From: Amycolatopsis regifaucium
Lineage (GTDB): Bacteria; Actinomycetota; Actinomycetes; Mycobacteriales; Pseudonocardiaceae
Length of the DNA: 64,000 nt
Direction of reading: 5' to 3'
Assembly (NCBI RefSeq): GCF_001613935.1
Contig: NZ_LQCI01000051.1
Coordinates: forward strand, 1-64,000
Shown: piece after piece, positions 1-8,978 of the stretch
Layout: each line of letters opens with the position of its first letter
Numbering within the stretch: the stretch's first letter is position 1
The notes under the pieces: generated by a model
The model's database searches: none
Seen by the model: only the letters and a program-made list of their open reading frames with translations
What the model was told of the DNA's origin: nothing
Translations under genes and position numbers: made by a program

Positions 1-2
1 AC

Positions 3-542
3 ACCCACGACACCGACGGAAAACTGACCGCCGTCACCGACACCGCCGGCAAGCACCACAACGCGATCGTGGATTCCCAGGGCAGTGTCCTGGCGCTGGT
101 CAACGACACCGGCACCGTGACAGCCCGCTACGACTACACCCCCTACGGCGCCACCACCGCCACCAACCTTCTCGGCTCCGGCGCCGAAGCCAATCGGGTC
201 CGCTGGATCGGCACCTACCAGCTCACCTCCGGCATCTCCCTGACCGGCTACCGCCACTACAACCCCGTCTACAGCCGCTTCACCCAACCTGACCCCACCG
301 CGCAGGAAGACAACACCTACGCCTACGCCCAAGGCGACCCCATCAACTACAGCGACCCCGGCGGCACGAAGGCGAGCAAGGGGTGCACCGGCGCCGGGGT
401 CGCCGCGATCTTCGGCCTGGTCGGTGCCGCGGCCGCCATCGCCGGGACTGGGGCGACAGGCGGAGCTCTGGCGCCGGTCGCTATTCAAACCAGTATCACG
501 GCAACCGGTGCCATCACCGGCGCGGCAATAGCCTGTAGCTGA
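3..542 (+). CDS. Rhs-family polymorphic toxin, C-terminal end (5' end outside window)
   Basis: The frame is open from the window edge, so the gene starts upstream. Residues show the end of an RHS core: YD-type repeats (RYDYTPYG), then the hallmark region with YRHYNPVYSRFTQPDP, NTYAYAQGDPINYSDPGG. Rhs proteins are large secreted or surface shells whose variable tail after the DPxG motif is the toxin. Here the tail is only about 55 residues, starts KASKGCTGAG and is almost entirely Gly/Ala/Val hydrophobic, which suggests a membrane-active tip rather than an enzyme; that is inference. A small two-helix membrane protein gene follows 32 bases later and is the natural candidate for its immunity partner. 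Confidence 0.85.
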   Translation, partial: THDTDGKLTAVTDTAGKHHNAIVDSQGSVLALVNDTGTVTARYDYTPYGATTATNLLGSGAEANRVRWIGTYQLTSGISLTGYRHYNPVYSRFTQPDPTAQEDNTYAYAQGDPINYSDPGGTKASKGCTGAGVAAIFGLVGAAAAIAGTGATGGALAPVAIQTSITATGAITGAAIACS

Positions 543-574
543 CACAGGACAAGCTATTGGGCCAAGGTGAAAGG

Positions 575-760
575 ATGCCAGCCATCGACAAGAAGATCAT
601 CGGTCCCGCAGTAGCAGGAACAGTATCCGCTCTTTTCGCGCTTTTCGCGTTCCTGTACCTGCAAAACCTGTACGTCAACATCATCGCGGTAGCGGGCCTC
701 GTCGCGACGGTCTACGCCTTCTGGCACTACTACCATCACCAAAGACAGACCGATAGGTAG
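575..760 (+). CDS. Small two-helix membrane protein, possible immunity protein of the Rhs tail
   Basis: About 61 residues, starting MPAIDKKIIG. The ATG at 575 follows a good purine-rich ribosome site (AAGGTGAAAGG); an upstream TTG in frame is less convincing. Two hydrophobic segments (about residues 9-28 and 32-50) are separated by a short polar turn, and the C-terminus is basic and His-rich. It sits directly behind the Rhs end and is closed by a strong terminator at 777-816, so the two genes probably share a transcript. In Rhs loci the gene immediately 3' of the toxin tail usually encodes immunity; the match of a hydrophobic toxin tail with a membrane protein supports that reading, but no sequence family was recognised. 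Confidence 0.55.
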   Translation: MPAIDKKIIGPAVAGTVSALFALFAFLYLQNLYVNIIAVAGLVATVYAFWHYYHHQRQTDR

Positions 761-776
761 CCCTGTTCGATATCTT

Positions 777-816
777 GGGTGGGCTGCGTGACGGACACCC
801 GTCACGCAGCCCACCC
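777..816 (+). terminator. Strong hairpin terminator after the Rhs/immunity pair
   Basis: Perfect 18-bp inverted repeat (777-794 with 799-816) with a 4-base loop ACAC. It lies 16 bases past the stop of the small membrane protein gene. No U-tract follows, which is normal for actinomycete terminators. Confidence 0.8.
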
Positions 817-874
817 TTCACGTACTGGCTGCTAGCTGTCGCGGCAGGTTCAGCTGCGCTGGGAATCCCGGACC

Positions 875-1069
875 GTGGTCGTCGACGGCCCGCGCGGTCC
901 GGCGGAGACCGTGGTCTATCCCGGGATCACCCTCACCCGGCCCCGACACGGGCACGTCGTCGACGAGCTCTGGCTCCCGGTCGGCGAGGCCGCGCCCACC
1001 GTCGCCGACGACGAGGCCCTGATCGCCGCCATGCGGGACGCGTGGCGCTGGAGTGCCTCCGCTGCCTGA
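875..1069 (+). CDS. Small hypothetical protein, paralogue of the gene at 1203-1454
   Basis: About 64 residues with a GTG start at 875; an in-frame stop lies about 40 bases upstream and there is no better start or clear ribosome site, so the 5' end may be damaged. The core VYPGITLTRPRHGHVVDELW, followed by DDEALIAAMRDAWRW, matches the second gene's SYPGVTLIHRRGDFVVGEAW and DDEVLIDALRAAWCW closely, so these are tandem copies of one short family. The 29-base repeat shared with position 13,600 begins inside its 3' end. Function unknown. Confidence 0.4.
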   Translation: MVVDGPRGPAETVVYPGITLTRPRHGHVVDELWLPVGEAAPTVADDEALIAAMRDAWRWSASAA

Positions 1070-1091
1070 ACGAGTGGTTTCCCGACCTCGG
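1063..1091. repeat. 29-bp direct repeat, copy 1 (pair at 13600-13628)
   Basis: The segment beginning TGCCTGAACGAGTGG and ending CCTCGG recurs at 13,600-13,628 with one mismatch, same orientation. The two copies enclose about 12.5 kb of small accessory genes. Confidence 0.6.
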
Positions 1092-1180
1092 CGTCCGGGG
1101 TAGATCAGCGGGGGATCTCAGGACAGGGATCACCAGGGCCGCGGCGCGACCCTCCCCCTTGTTCACGCCGCCTGGCCGCT

Positions 1181-1222
1181 GTGGCCGGTTCCCGGCGCGT
1201 ACATGCACCGGGAACCGGCCAC
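1181..1222. terminator. Hairpin, probable terminator
   Basis: Perfect 15-bp inverted repeat (1181-1195 with 1208-1222; GTGGCCGGTTCCCGG arm) with a 12-base loop, between the two tandem small paralogues. Confidence 0.6.
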
Positions 1223-1454
1223 TTCCACCCGCCGTCGACGACGTCTTCACCAGGCTCACCCGGTCGATGTCCTGAGTGGACAGTGCCGTCCGGCGCGGCT
1301 GTCCTATCCCGGTGTCACCCTGATCCACCGGCGCGGTGACTTCGTCGTCGGCGAGGCGTGGGTACCTGTCGGCGACGAGCCCACCTTCACCGACGACGAA
1401 GTCCTGATCGACGCACTGCGCGCCGCCTGGTGCTGGACCAAGGAGGCCGTCTGA
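1203..1454 (+). CDS. Small hypothetical protein, paralogue of the gene at 875-1069
   Basis: Only the last 55 or so residues (from RLSYPGVTL) resemble the upstream copy; the first 27 residues are Arg-rich and overlap the hairpin at 1181-1222, so the true start is probably further in, but no good ATG/GTG with a ribosome site is seen. The C-terminal block with DDEVLIDALRAAWCW is conserved between the copies. Function unknown. Confidence 0.35.
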   Translation: MHREPATSTRRRRRLHQAHPVDVLSGQCRPARLSYPGVTLIHRRGDFVVGEAWVPVGDEPTFTDDEVLIDALRAAWCWTKEAV

Positions 1455-1523
1455 CCTGGCCATCCACGGTGCTGTGGATGGCAGATGTGCGCGTTGTCGC
1501 TCGGCTGGGTCGAAGGCCGGTCT

Positions 1524-2528
1524 TCACTGGAGCTGGGGCTGCTTCTTCACGAATCCGTGGTAGACCGGCGGGAAGGCGCGGACGCACAGGTCGAGGTAGT
1601 AGTCGTTCAGCGACGTGTCCGGTGTCCAGCGTCGGTCTTTCAGCGCGGCGATGAGCTGGGTCCAGGCGGTGGTGACGATGTCGGCCACGAGGTTCTCGAC
1701 GTCGGCGGGGCTGAGGTCGCCTGGCATGCGGAGCATGCGGCGGCCGGCGCGGGTTGCTTCCTGGACGATGCGGCCCGAGTGGATCCAGGCGCTGACGATC
1801 GGCCGGGTGTGGTCGATGACCTTCTCCGCGAACTGATCGAACTCGGCCCCGGTGAAGCCGGCCGCGCGCAGCCGGTCCACCAGCGCGGCGTCGACCGGGT
1901 ACGCGACCTCCTCCTCCTTGACCAGGTCCCGCAGCTTGTTCAGTGCCCGCACGCGAGTGGGGCCGATCGACCCGACGGACAAGCCCAATGCCCGCGCCAC
2001 GTCCTGATGCGGTTCCCGGTTGATCACCAGGCGCCGCAACAAGTCCTGGTTGCGATGGGACAGCTTGGCGAAGGCGCGCCACAGCCGCTGGTCGTGGTCG
2101 CTGCGCAGCGCTTCCTCTTCGGGAGCGGGCTGAATGCTTTCGATGGTCTCGGCCAGCGCGTCCGGCAACGGCACCACCCGCGTTTCACCGCGGGCCACCC
2201 AGTGCGCGTTCCGGCGGGCGGTGGTGATCAGCCACCCTGCCAGCGCCCGGGTGTCACGGATCCGGTCCATCTGATTGAACAGCGCGAGCCACGTGGTCTG
2301 CACGACGTCCTCGGCCGCGTAGCGATCGCAGCCGGCGCTGCGGGCGACGTGCCACACAAGCGGGGTCAGGTCCTGGACCAGACGCTCCATCGCCTCCCGG
2401 TCGCCCTCTTGGGCGGCCGCCAGGTCCGCGGCGTGCCGGTCGACGCGGGTGTCGGGCACGGCGACCGCCCCGGTCCGCTCCTCCGCAGAGGACAGGACCG
2501 AGTCCGTGGCGGCCGCCGTGCGTTCCAC
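1524..2528 (-). CDS. ECF-type RNA polymerase sigma factor with a long C-terminal extension
   Basis: 334 residues. Region 2 is recognisable at about residues 40-110 (DLTPLVWHVARS, then YAAEDVVQTTWLALF, a typical -10-binding helix) and region 4 at about 150-215 (LSHRNQDLLRRLVI, then ARALGLSVGSIGPTRVRALN, the -35-binding HTH). ECF factors normally stop near 190 residues; here another 120 residues follow, with helices such as AALVDRLRAAGFTGAEFDQF. The GTG start at 2528 lies one base past the stop of the small membrane protein gene (2530-2739), so the two are probably co-transcribed and the membrane protein could modulate the sigma factor. No classic zinc anti-sigma gene is seen. Confidence 0.8.
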   Translation of the reverse strand: MERTAAATDSVLSSAEERTGAVAVPDTRVDRHAADLAAAQEGDREAMERLVQDLTPLVWHVARSAGCDRYAAEDVVQTTWLALFNQMDRIRDTRALAGWLITTARRNAHWVARGETRVVPLPDALAETIESIQPAPEEEALRSDHDQRLWRAFAKLSHRNQDLLRRLVINREPHQDVARALGLSVGSIGPTRVRALNKLRDLVKEEEVAYPVDAALVDRLRAAGFTGAEFDQFAEKVIDHTRPIVSAWIHSGRIVQEATRAGRRMLRMPGDLSPADVENLVADIVTTAWTQLIAALKDRRWTPDTSLNDYYLDLCVRAFPPVYHGFVKKQPQLQ

Positions 2529-2529
2529 G

Positions 2530-2739
2530 TCAGGCCAGGCGCGGGTGTGGGCGCGGGCCGCGGCCGACCACGAGCGACAACACCGTGATCATCGCGAGCA
2601 CGCCGAGCAGCGACGCGGCCTGATCCGGCTGCCACTGACTCACGATCAGCAGAATGACGATGACCGGCCCGGCGGTGTTGGCGCGCGGAAACGGTCTCTC
2701 AGGGCCGCCCATGGGCATGGGCGGTGACAGATGGAACAT
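2530..2739 (-). CDS. Small membrane protein upstream of the sigma factor
   Basis: 69 residues, MFHLSPPMPMGGPERP at the start, with two hydrophobic stretches (VIVILLIVSQW and LLGVLAMITVLSLVV). Its stop is one base from the sigma factor start, so the pair looks like an operon. It has no family I recognise; a role in membrane sensing or sigma control is only suggested by position. Confidence 0.5.
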   Translation of the reverse strand: MFHLSPPMPMGGPERPFPRANTAGPVIVILLIVSQWQPDQAASLLGVLAMITVLSLVVGRGPRPHPRLA

Positions 2740-2758
2740 CTCGATCTCCAGTTATGTG

Positions 2759-2818
2759 TCTTCGAAGGGATGCCCGCCCTCCCCGCGCTCCGGCCAAAGA
2801 GACTGAGGACAGTGGGCT
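2759..2818. repeat. 60-bp dispersed repeat, copy 1
   Basis: Begins TCTTCGAAGGG and ends GTGGGCT, with the invariant centre GCGCTCCGGCCAAAGAGAC. A near copy is at 2972-3031. Each has GCCC-CC arms at one end and a matching GTGGGC at the other, giving a hairpin with a conserved loop of about 25 bases. Confidence 0.7.
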
Positions 2819-2971
2819 CTGCCCACTCAGTGTGGCCGGTCACATACGACGCCGCAGAGACTTTCGAGCTGTGACTTGGGTCACTGAATCGTGGTGTACG
2901 GATCCTGGTTCCCCAGGCCACCTATGGAGTGACTGGCCTTCTGGGCCTGTCACCTCGATACCGGTCTCCGG

Positions 2972-3031
2972 TCTTCGAAGGGGAAGCCCACCGTTCCGCG
3001 CTCCGGCCAAAGAGACTGAGGACGGTGGGCT
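2972..3031. repeat. 60-bp dispersed repeat, copy 2
   Basis: Same unit as 2759-2818. Here the arms are perfect (GCCCACCGT with ACGGTGGGC). The 2740-3364 interval has no convincing gene; the two repeats are its main content. Confidence 0.7.
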
Positions 3032-3364
3032 TCGCTATACCCATCCCCTGCCACGCCGGAATACGGTTCGGCGGGGCCCTGCGGAGACAGATTCCGCAAC
3101 TCCAGGCGGCCATGCCGGATGCGGCTTCCCTCGCGGAACCCGTTCGACGTGGCTGTTACATGCACGGTCCGCGATGCGACATACCTGGGACAGCCGACGG
3201 AAGGCCGGGTTTTGAGGACTGATCGTGTGGTCCAGCTGCACTGGGAGCCCCGGACGGTGGCGGTCGACGACATCGCCGGGCACCCGGCGGCACTCACCTC
3301 TCCCGGGCATCGCGGGTCTGGCTGCACTTTGATCCCTCAGCGCTGAGATCGGCGCGGCAAGAGG

Positions 3365-4421
3365 TCAGCGGTGCAGCGCATGGGCGGTGCGCGGCGGCAA
3401 CCGCACCCCGTCGTAGAACAAGGAACCCACGAGTGCGAAGACGCTGCCCGCGAGCCATGCCACTACAACGACTCCGAAAAGAGGCGCCGGGAGGTCACCT
3501 GGAATGCTGTCCCTCTCGACGACCATTTTGCCGATCGTTACGAGCGCGACCAGTGACCCGACGCCGGTCAGCAGCAACAGCAGGCGTGCCCACTTAGTGT
3601 GACGAGCGCTGTAGACCCGGACGTCGATCTCATCCCCGCAGACGCCGCACCGCACGGGGGCGACTTTGACTCCCTTGGCTGGCCGCGCAACCCGGATCGG
3701 GTAACTTGAGTAGGTAGAAATCCATCCTCCCGGAACTTTCCACCCATGGTGAGTGTGCTGTAAACGCAGCCGCGGAAACCTGCCAGCCGCGCGCATCATC
3801 TCGAGGTCGACGGACACTGCGTGGGCTTGGAACTTGGCGAGTTCTTCGGTGGCCTTCTTCACCGCGACCTCATCGATGTCGGGGAACGTCACGAGCGAGT
3901 CGAGGGCGTCGAGGACGTCGTCCCAGTTGTTGGCGACGATCGTGGCCAGGTCGTCCCCACAGCCGCTCGCCCTCGCGGTCGTATTTGAACTCAGCGAGTA
4001 TCGCGAAACCCTTCGCCTTGTCGAGGACGTCGGTCACCTCGTCAAGTTCGTACATGTCGGCGAGCGACCGCATGACCGCGACGATCCCGACGAGTTTGGT
4101 GATCGCCCAGGGGGTGGGTCGTTCCCCCGCCACCAGCTCGGGAACGCCGACGAGGTCGTACTTATGGACGTAGGTGGGCGTCAGCTGGGCGACCGACAGC
4201 GGCGGCACGAGGCGCCAGGAGGGGTGGTCGCTCAAGCCATGTTCGGACTCGGTACGCACGAACGCGGCCAGGTGCGCAACGTCCGGGAAGGCATAGAGGT
4301 CGTCCTCCTGGCCGAGGAACGCCTCTCGCTTGTCACCCTCCTGCCGCCAGCGCGGCGCCCACAGGGTGACCACGTCGCCCTGTGGCAGCCCGAGCTCAAT
4401 CGGCACGATGTCCTGGGCCAT
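3365..4421 (-). pseudogene. Frameshifted gene resembling the actinobacterial 'primosomal protein' family, with membrane C-terminus
   Basis: The N-terminal part (start ATG at 4421, MAQDIVPIELGLPQGDVV) has the pattern of a mycobacterial/actinobacterial family annotated as primosomal protein: VTLWAPRWR, AFLGQEDDLYAFPDVAHL, LVGVPELVAG. The frame is lost after GERLW and ends at 3870. The other frame carries DDLATIVANNWDDVLDALDS and continues into MTFPDIDEVAVKKATEE, so the two pieces are one gene broken at the run of four C at 3955-3958. The C-terminal part has a CGVCG zinc-type pair and two membrane helices (about residues 100-125 and 135-160 of the second piece). Either a real lesion or a homopolymer sequencing error. 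Confidence 0.7.
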
Positions 4422-5252
4422 GCCCCGGTTCCTTCTGATCGCGCGGATGCGATTCTTACTCTCCCGTCGACCGGTCGCTACGCATAGGCGCAAACCGCCG
4501 GCCAGGATCAGCAAGTTCAAATACCCTCATCGCCGCGCGGGCGCTTGATCGCGAGCCGCGGCCTACGCTGTGGAGTGAGGGGGCCATTCGGGTGACGTAC
4601 GAGGTGTGCGGCACCCCTGAATGGAGCAACCTTGTTCCGGCCTTGTCTGTGCACCGAGAAGATGCTCGCGGCTGTCGACCGCGCATCGTCGGTCATGACC
4701 TTTCTCGTCGCGGACACCCGCCGGGACGTTGCCGGCCTGCCCGTCGATCGGGACGCGGTAGGGCGCCCGCGCAAGCAAGGGGCTGCGCGGGCATAGGTGT
4801 CTCTTGATCTCTTGCGCGTGGTCGAAAGCTGGGTGGGGTTCCCCGCGGCTAAACAAGGAACCCCAGCGGGTACACGTCCGGACCATCGAACAGTGAGCTC
4901 CGGCAGCGCAGCGGCTGCATGAGTGAGTGTCGGCCTCCCCAGGGTTGTCCTGTAGGCCGGTGAGTTCCCCGAGAGGGTCTGGGGTTGTTCGTGAACATCG
5001 TCGCCGTGACCTGGCCTGACAACGTCCTTCGTCAGGTTTGTCTGCGTTGTCGCGGGGTCCGGCGGCCCGCGGTGAACACCAGCGGACGCGGGCCGCAAAA
5101 GTGCTGACAATGAACGGGCTTCTGCGCTACCTCACCGAGACCGGGGTCCGGGACGATGGCAGGTAGTGAGCCGCAGTTCCTCCCGGCCGGCTAACCGGGA
5201 TGCGGCCCCACGCCACATCGTCCGGACCGTCGAACCTTTCGGGAGGCCCCTG
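4422..5252. other. Interval without a convincing gene
   Basis: Open frames exist on both strands but none shows a recognisable domain, a good start or consistent codon bias. Nothing else was identified here. Confidence 0.4.
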
Positions 5253-5555
5253 ATGTCCCCGCATCCGCGACCGCTGTCCGCCCGGATGTCGTGGTGGTGG
5301 CTGCCGGTCTTCCTGGGCCTGCTCGCCGGATACGCCGTGCTGGTGCTCGTCCTGGTGCGCGACGGGATCCCCGTCGTCCTGGCGCTCACCGTGCCGCCGG
5401 CGATCCTCGGCGCGGCCGCCTCGACCGTGGTGTTCCTCAAGAACTTCCTCGGCTCCGCCACCACCTCCGCCGTCCCGGAGCCCCGCCCCGCGGTCGAAAC
5501 CGGGCCGGAGACGGCGGCCGGGACCGGCGCCGAGCGCGAAACCGCCGGGAGCTGA
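5253..5555 (+). CDS. Small membrane protein with disordered tail
   Basis: About 100 residues starting MSPHPRPLSARMSWWW. The ATG at 5253 has a GGAGG ribosome site seven bases upstream, better than the upstream GTG at 5166. Two membrane helices are visible (LPVFLGLLAGYAVLVLVLV and VLALTVPPAILGAAASTVVF), followed by a Pro/Glu/Thr-rich tail. The next gene, an HTH protein, starts five bases after its stop, so they form a pair. Function unknown. Confidence 0.6.
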   Translation: MSPHPRPLSARMSWWWLPVFLGLLAGYAVLVLVLVRDGIPVVLALTVPPAILGAAASTVVFLKNFLGSATTSAVPEPRPAVETGPETAAGTGAERETAGS

Positions 5556-5560
5556 TCGCC

Positions 5561-6583
5561 GTGGGCCGCGCCGAGAAACCGATCCGCGGCGACGGGCCGC
5601 TCGCCGACTTCGCCCGGCGCCTGCGCGCCGCACGCGCCGACGCCGGGATGCCGACCTACCGGTCGATGCAGGCCCGGGCGAACTACTCCCACGCCGTACT
5701 GGCCCAGGCCGCCGGCGGCGACAAGCTCCCCTCGTGGGAGGTCACCAAGGCCTACCTGCAGGCCCTCACCGCACGTGGCGAGACCGACCGGTTCGAGCTG
5801 GCGCGGTGGGAGACCTACCACGGCGAAGTCGAGCGCACCCTGGCGAACCTGGCCCGCAAGACCGGCGAGACCACCACCGTGACCCCCGGCGGACAGGTCG
5901 GCGGGCCCAGCACCCGCGGCCGCCCCGTGGTCGCCGAGCACGCCACCCCCGAGCAGACCCTTCCCCGGCCGGAGACCGTCCGCACCTACGAAGACCTCAC
6001 CCGGGAACTGAACATCCTGCGCATCACCGCCGAATCTCCTTCTTTCCGGGAGCTGGCCAAGGCCAGCCACTGGGGTGCGAGCACCCTGTGCGAGGTCTTC
6101 TCCGGACGCCGCCGCCCCACCATCGTCATGGTCCGCACCCTCACCCACGCCCTCTACACCCACCTCGAACGCCATGGCCTGCCCGCCGAACCCACCACCG
6201 GCCCGAGCGCCGGGGACCTGGACTTCGGTCTGCCGCACGACGGCGTCGATCCCGACCTGCTCGTCCCCTGGACGAGGGCCTGGACCACCGCCGAATACAA
6301 CCGGCGACGTCCTGACCTGCACAGCCGCCACCGCGGCCTGGACAACATCGTCCTGCTGCCCGAACACCAGGACACCGGCCCCACCGCCGACATCATCGCC
6401 GAGCTCCCCGTCGCCACCGCCGCCGTGCTGCTCGGCCAGATGGACCGCGCCGTGTCCGCCGCCCTCATCGCCGACCTCCCGCCAGGGAAAAGCGCCGCGA
6501 TCCTCAGCCAGATGTGGACCCTGTCCAGCAAAGGCGACCCCGACAACGCCCACCCCGCCCTCGTCCAGCTCACCGCCACCTGA
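5561..6583 (+). CDS. Helix-turn-helix regulatory-type protein
   Basis: 340 residues from GTG at 5561. The N-terminus (LADFARRLRAARADAGMPTY, then RSMQARANYSHAVLAQAAGG) is the Xre-like HTH layout common in streptomycete and Pseudonocardiaceae regulators, and a second similar unit follows at about residues 140-200 (ELAKASHWGASTLCEVFSGR). A C-terminal segment repeats ADIIAELPVATAAVLLGQM and SAALIADLPPGKSAAILSQM, an internal duplication of a helical motif. It is coupled to the upstream small membrane protein gene, which may be its partner. The target is unknown. Confidence 0.65.
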   Translation: MGRAEKPIRGDGPLADFARRLRAARADAGMPTYRSMQARANYSHAVLAQAAGGDKLPSWEVTKAYLQALTARGETDRFELARWETYHGEVERTLANLARKTGETTTVTPGGQVGGPSTRGRPVVAEHATPEQTLPRPETVRTYEDLTRELNILRITAESPSFRELAKASHWGASTLCEVFSGRRRPTIVMVRTLTHALYTHLERHGLPAEPTTGPSAGDLDFGLPHDGVDPDLLVPWTRAWTTAEYNRRRPDLHSRHRGLDNIVLLPEHQDTGPTADIIAELPVATAAVLLGQMDRAVSAALIADLPPGKSAAILSQMWTLSSKGDPDNAHPALVQLTAT

Positions 6584-7109
6584 CCCCCGTTCGCGACGGC
6601 CTCCAGCAGGCTCGCCATCGCGAACCTGCTCGAAGCCCCGCACCGACAGTCCCGTAGACGAACGCGTTGCCGAACACCATCACCTGGACCGACAGCGAAA
6701 CCAGCGTCGGAACGTGATCCTGTTCGGTCAACGATCGTTTTCCGAACACGGTTGTCATACGTCCCGCCGCCACGCTGCTGAACTGGCAGGACGCGAATCG
6801 CCGCGTGCTCCGTCGACGATTCGTCGCCGGGATTTCCCCTCTGCCACGTGTTAACCGCGCCGGACGCGCGCGAGCGAACGTGTCGGGGATCCTGGGGCGC
6901 GACGTAAGCGCGACATGGTGCGCCGGACCTCCGCTGGTTGTGTGACGCTGGAAGACGTCAAGCCTTGCGCGCTGAGTGACGCCCGTTGTCACGGACAGTA
7001 TTTTTATTGGCCAATAAGTGAAAAACGCGTCAGTCAACTGCTCTTCCTGTCTCCACATGATGAATGCCGGAATCTGTCCGGCACACGGAATGGACAGGAG
7101 AGCCTGCAC
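6584..7109. other. Intergenic interval with a perfect AT-rich palindrome
   Basis: No supported gene. The 14-base palindrome TTATTGGCCAATAA at 7004-7017, about 90 bases before the small peptide gene at 7110, could be an operator or promoter-proximal site. Confidence 0.4.
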
Positions 7110-7214
7110 ATGCACGACCCCACTGTGCTGGCGGCCGTCATCACCGCTGTCGGCGCTGTCGCCGCTGCCCTTCTCGGGCGCCGTCGCCGATCGGGAGGTG
7201 ATGATCGGGACTGA
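7110..7214 (+). CDS. Very small hydrophobic peptide with Arg-rich tail
   Basis: 34 residues: MHDPTVLAAVITAVGAVAAA, then a basic end (LLGRRRRSGGDDRD). The ATG at 7110 has an AGGAG ribosome site about seven bases upstream. One membrane helix followed by a charged tail is the shape of small membrane peptides such as type I toxins, or holin-like products, but no family was recognised and no antisense RNA can be shown. Confidence 0.4.
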   Translation: MHDPTVLAAVITAVGAVAAALLGRRRRSGGDDRD

Positions 7215-7404
7215 TGTCCCGCGCGGTAGCCGATCGCGGGGCACGGCTGGTCACTGCCGGTCGCGTTGTCCAGGTCTAGCCCACCTGGCAACGCGGCCGG
7301 CAGTCGCGCATCACGACCCCACATCGCCATGCGCTGATGAGGACGTGTCCGGCTGAACGTCGTGACAAGATGGTGTCGGGTAAGCAGACAGGGCGGAGGT
7401 GCTC

Positions 7405-7713
7405 GTGACCGAATACTGGGGCGCGTCCCAGATCGCTGGGCGGCTTGGCGTCGCGACCGGCACCGTCACGAAATGGGTCGAGCGGTTCGCTGCGACTGAC
7501 CATCCTTTTCCAGAACCCGATGTCGAGATCGTCGAGACTGGCGGCCGGATCACCCGCGGCTGGGCACCCCACCGCTGGCCAGAGATCAAAAAGTGGGCGG
7601 ACAAGGACCGCCGGTACGCGGCCCGGATCCCGGAAACCGGCCCCAAGCACGTTCGCACCAGCTACAGCGAACGACTGCGACCCAACGGGATGCCGCTCTT
7701 CCCTGAGAACTGA
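7405..7713 (+). CDS. Small helix-turn-helix DNA-binding protein
   Basis: 102 residues. GTG at 7405 with GGAGG five bases upstream is preferred over the GTG at 7399 that overlaps the ribosome site. Residues WGASQIAGRLGVATGTVTKW form a MerR/excisionase-like winged HTH, followed by EPDVEIVETGGRITRGWAPH and RWPEIKKWADKDRRY, matching small actinomycete proteins of the excisionase or phage-regulator type. It lies just before an integrase remnant (7791-7943), which fits an excisionase-like origin. Confidence 0.6.
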   Translation: MTEYWGASQIAGRLGVATGTVTKWVERFAATDHPFPEPDVEIVETGGRITRGWAPHRWPEIKKWADKDRRYAARIPETGPKHVRTSYSERLRPNGMPLFPEN

Positions 7714-7790
7714 AGACCGCAGCCTCGATCGCCGGTGTTGCTTCCTGGCCTGCACGTCTGGACCGTCGGCACGCGGCGCGATCACCGAGG

Positions 7791-7943
7791 AATGCGGCGA
7801 GCCCCGCGCTGGACGCGTGGCTGACCGACCGTGCCGCCTGGCTCGCCGGGGATCCGGCCGAGCAAGCGCTGGTCGTCGGCCGCCGCGGCGGGCGGCTCGG
7901 GACGCGCCGGATCTACGACATCGTCGCTGTTGTGGGAGCACGC
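7791..7943 (+). pseudogene. Tyrosine recombinase internal fragment
   Basis: One frame reads NAASPALDAWLTDRAAWLAG, then EQALVVGRRGGRLGTRRIYD, which is the linker and catalytic-core style of actinomycete tyrosine recombinases. It has no start and the frame is lost after about 50 codons. It is a remnant of an integrase gene. Confidence 0.5.
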
Positions 7944-8562
7944 AGTCGGCGATGCCGGCCAGCGGCAGGATCACCACGCTGTCCTCCCACGCGATGAACA
8001 CGTGCTGGCCCGCGGTCGTGGCGAGAATGTCCTGTAACGCTTGATACTGGGCGATCCGGCCGGCGTCTTTTCCGGACAGCCTTGTCGTTCATCCCGATCA
8101 CCTCACCGCCGTAGTCATCGGAAGTCGTCTACGCCGGGCCCAACGTTACCGCGCGTGCGGCCTCCGCCGTCGGTGGAGCACCGTTCCTGGGCTGGCGGCT
8201 CAGCGCGTCCCGGCCATGCCCGTAGCCACGACGGGGGCGCCATGCTGGTGAGTGAGGCACGGTACGCATCCGGAGGGCCTTCTGGTCGATGGCGGCGTAT
8301 CGCTCGGTCCCGTTCGGCCGACGTCGCCTCCAGCGGGCCTCCCCGTTCGGTGTCCTGGGCGGGCGGTGCTGCCCGGCGCGGCGGCAGCTGGGCCGCGTGG
8401 GCAACGGTCACCTGCCCGGCGTACCCGGTCGAGCACGGCATCGATCTGGCGTTCCGGTCGTTTCGCGCAGCAGGCGACGTTTCCCCGTCTTGCCTGGCGG
8501 TGATGCTGGTCGACCGCGGCGGCGGGGGCTCGGCAGCGTCTCGGTGGCGTGGTGCACGCCCG

Positions 8563-8712
8563 GCCGGGGCCGGGTGTGACGTAGCGCTGCACCGACCGCG
8601 CGGACTGGTGTCCGGTTCTGGCCATGACGACGTTGGCGGAAGCCGTGTTGCGCCGCATCCCCGACGCCGCCGGCCCGGCGCCCCACCTCTGGTTCGCCGC
8701 CCAGCGTGACCG
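8563..8712 (-). pseudogene. Tyrosine recombinase C-terminal remnant
   Basis: The minus strand encodes VVMARTGHQSARSVQRYVTP at about 8569-8628, which carries the conserved TGH and the terminal nucleophile Tyr of phage-type integrases. The surrounding sequence does not give a full recombinase. It faces the opposite way from the fragment at 7791-7943, so the two come from different events or a rearranged element. The rest of 7944-8978 holds no other supported gene. Confidence 0.5.
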
Positions 8713-8978
8713 CGGAAAAAGCCAGGCGTGCTCTCCGGCGAGAACCGCAACTGAAATGTCTTCATGTGTCACGGTTGGGTGACTCTCACAATCACCTGCT
8801 TGTGTCTATGGTTACCCAGCGCGCACCCTTTTCCACGGTGTCCCCAATGGACAGAAAAGCCTCCCGGGGACACCGGACATTGTGACAAACAAATACCTCT
8901 GGCGAGTACTCCTCGTCTGTTGCTTTCCTGCCGGAAAACACGACCTGCCACTCGCCCCGAGGTGGAATGAAGCCCACC

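Noticed and set aside
775..1275. Long Arg/Pro-rich plus-strand frame
   Set aside because: Overlaps a perfect terminator and a supported small gene; composition is that of a GC-rich shadow frame.
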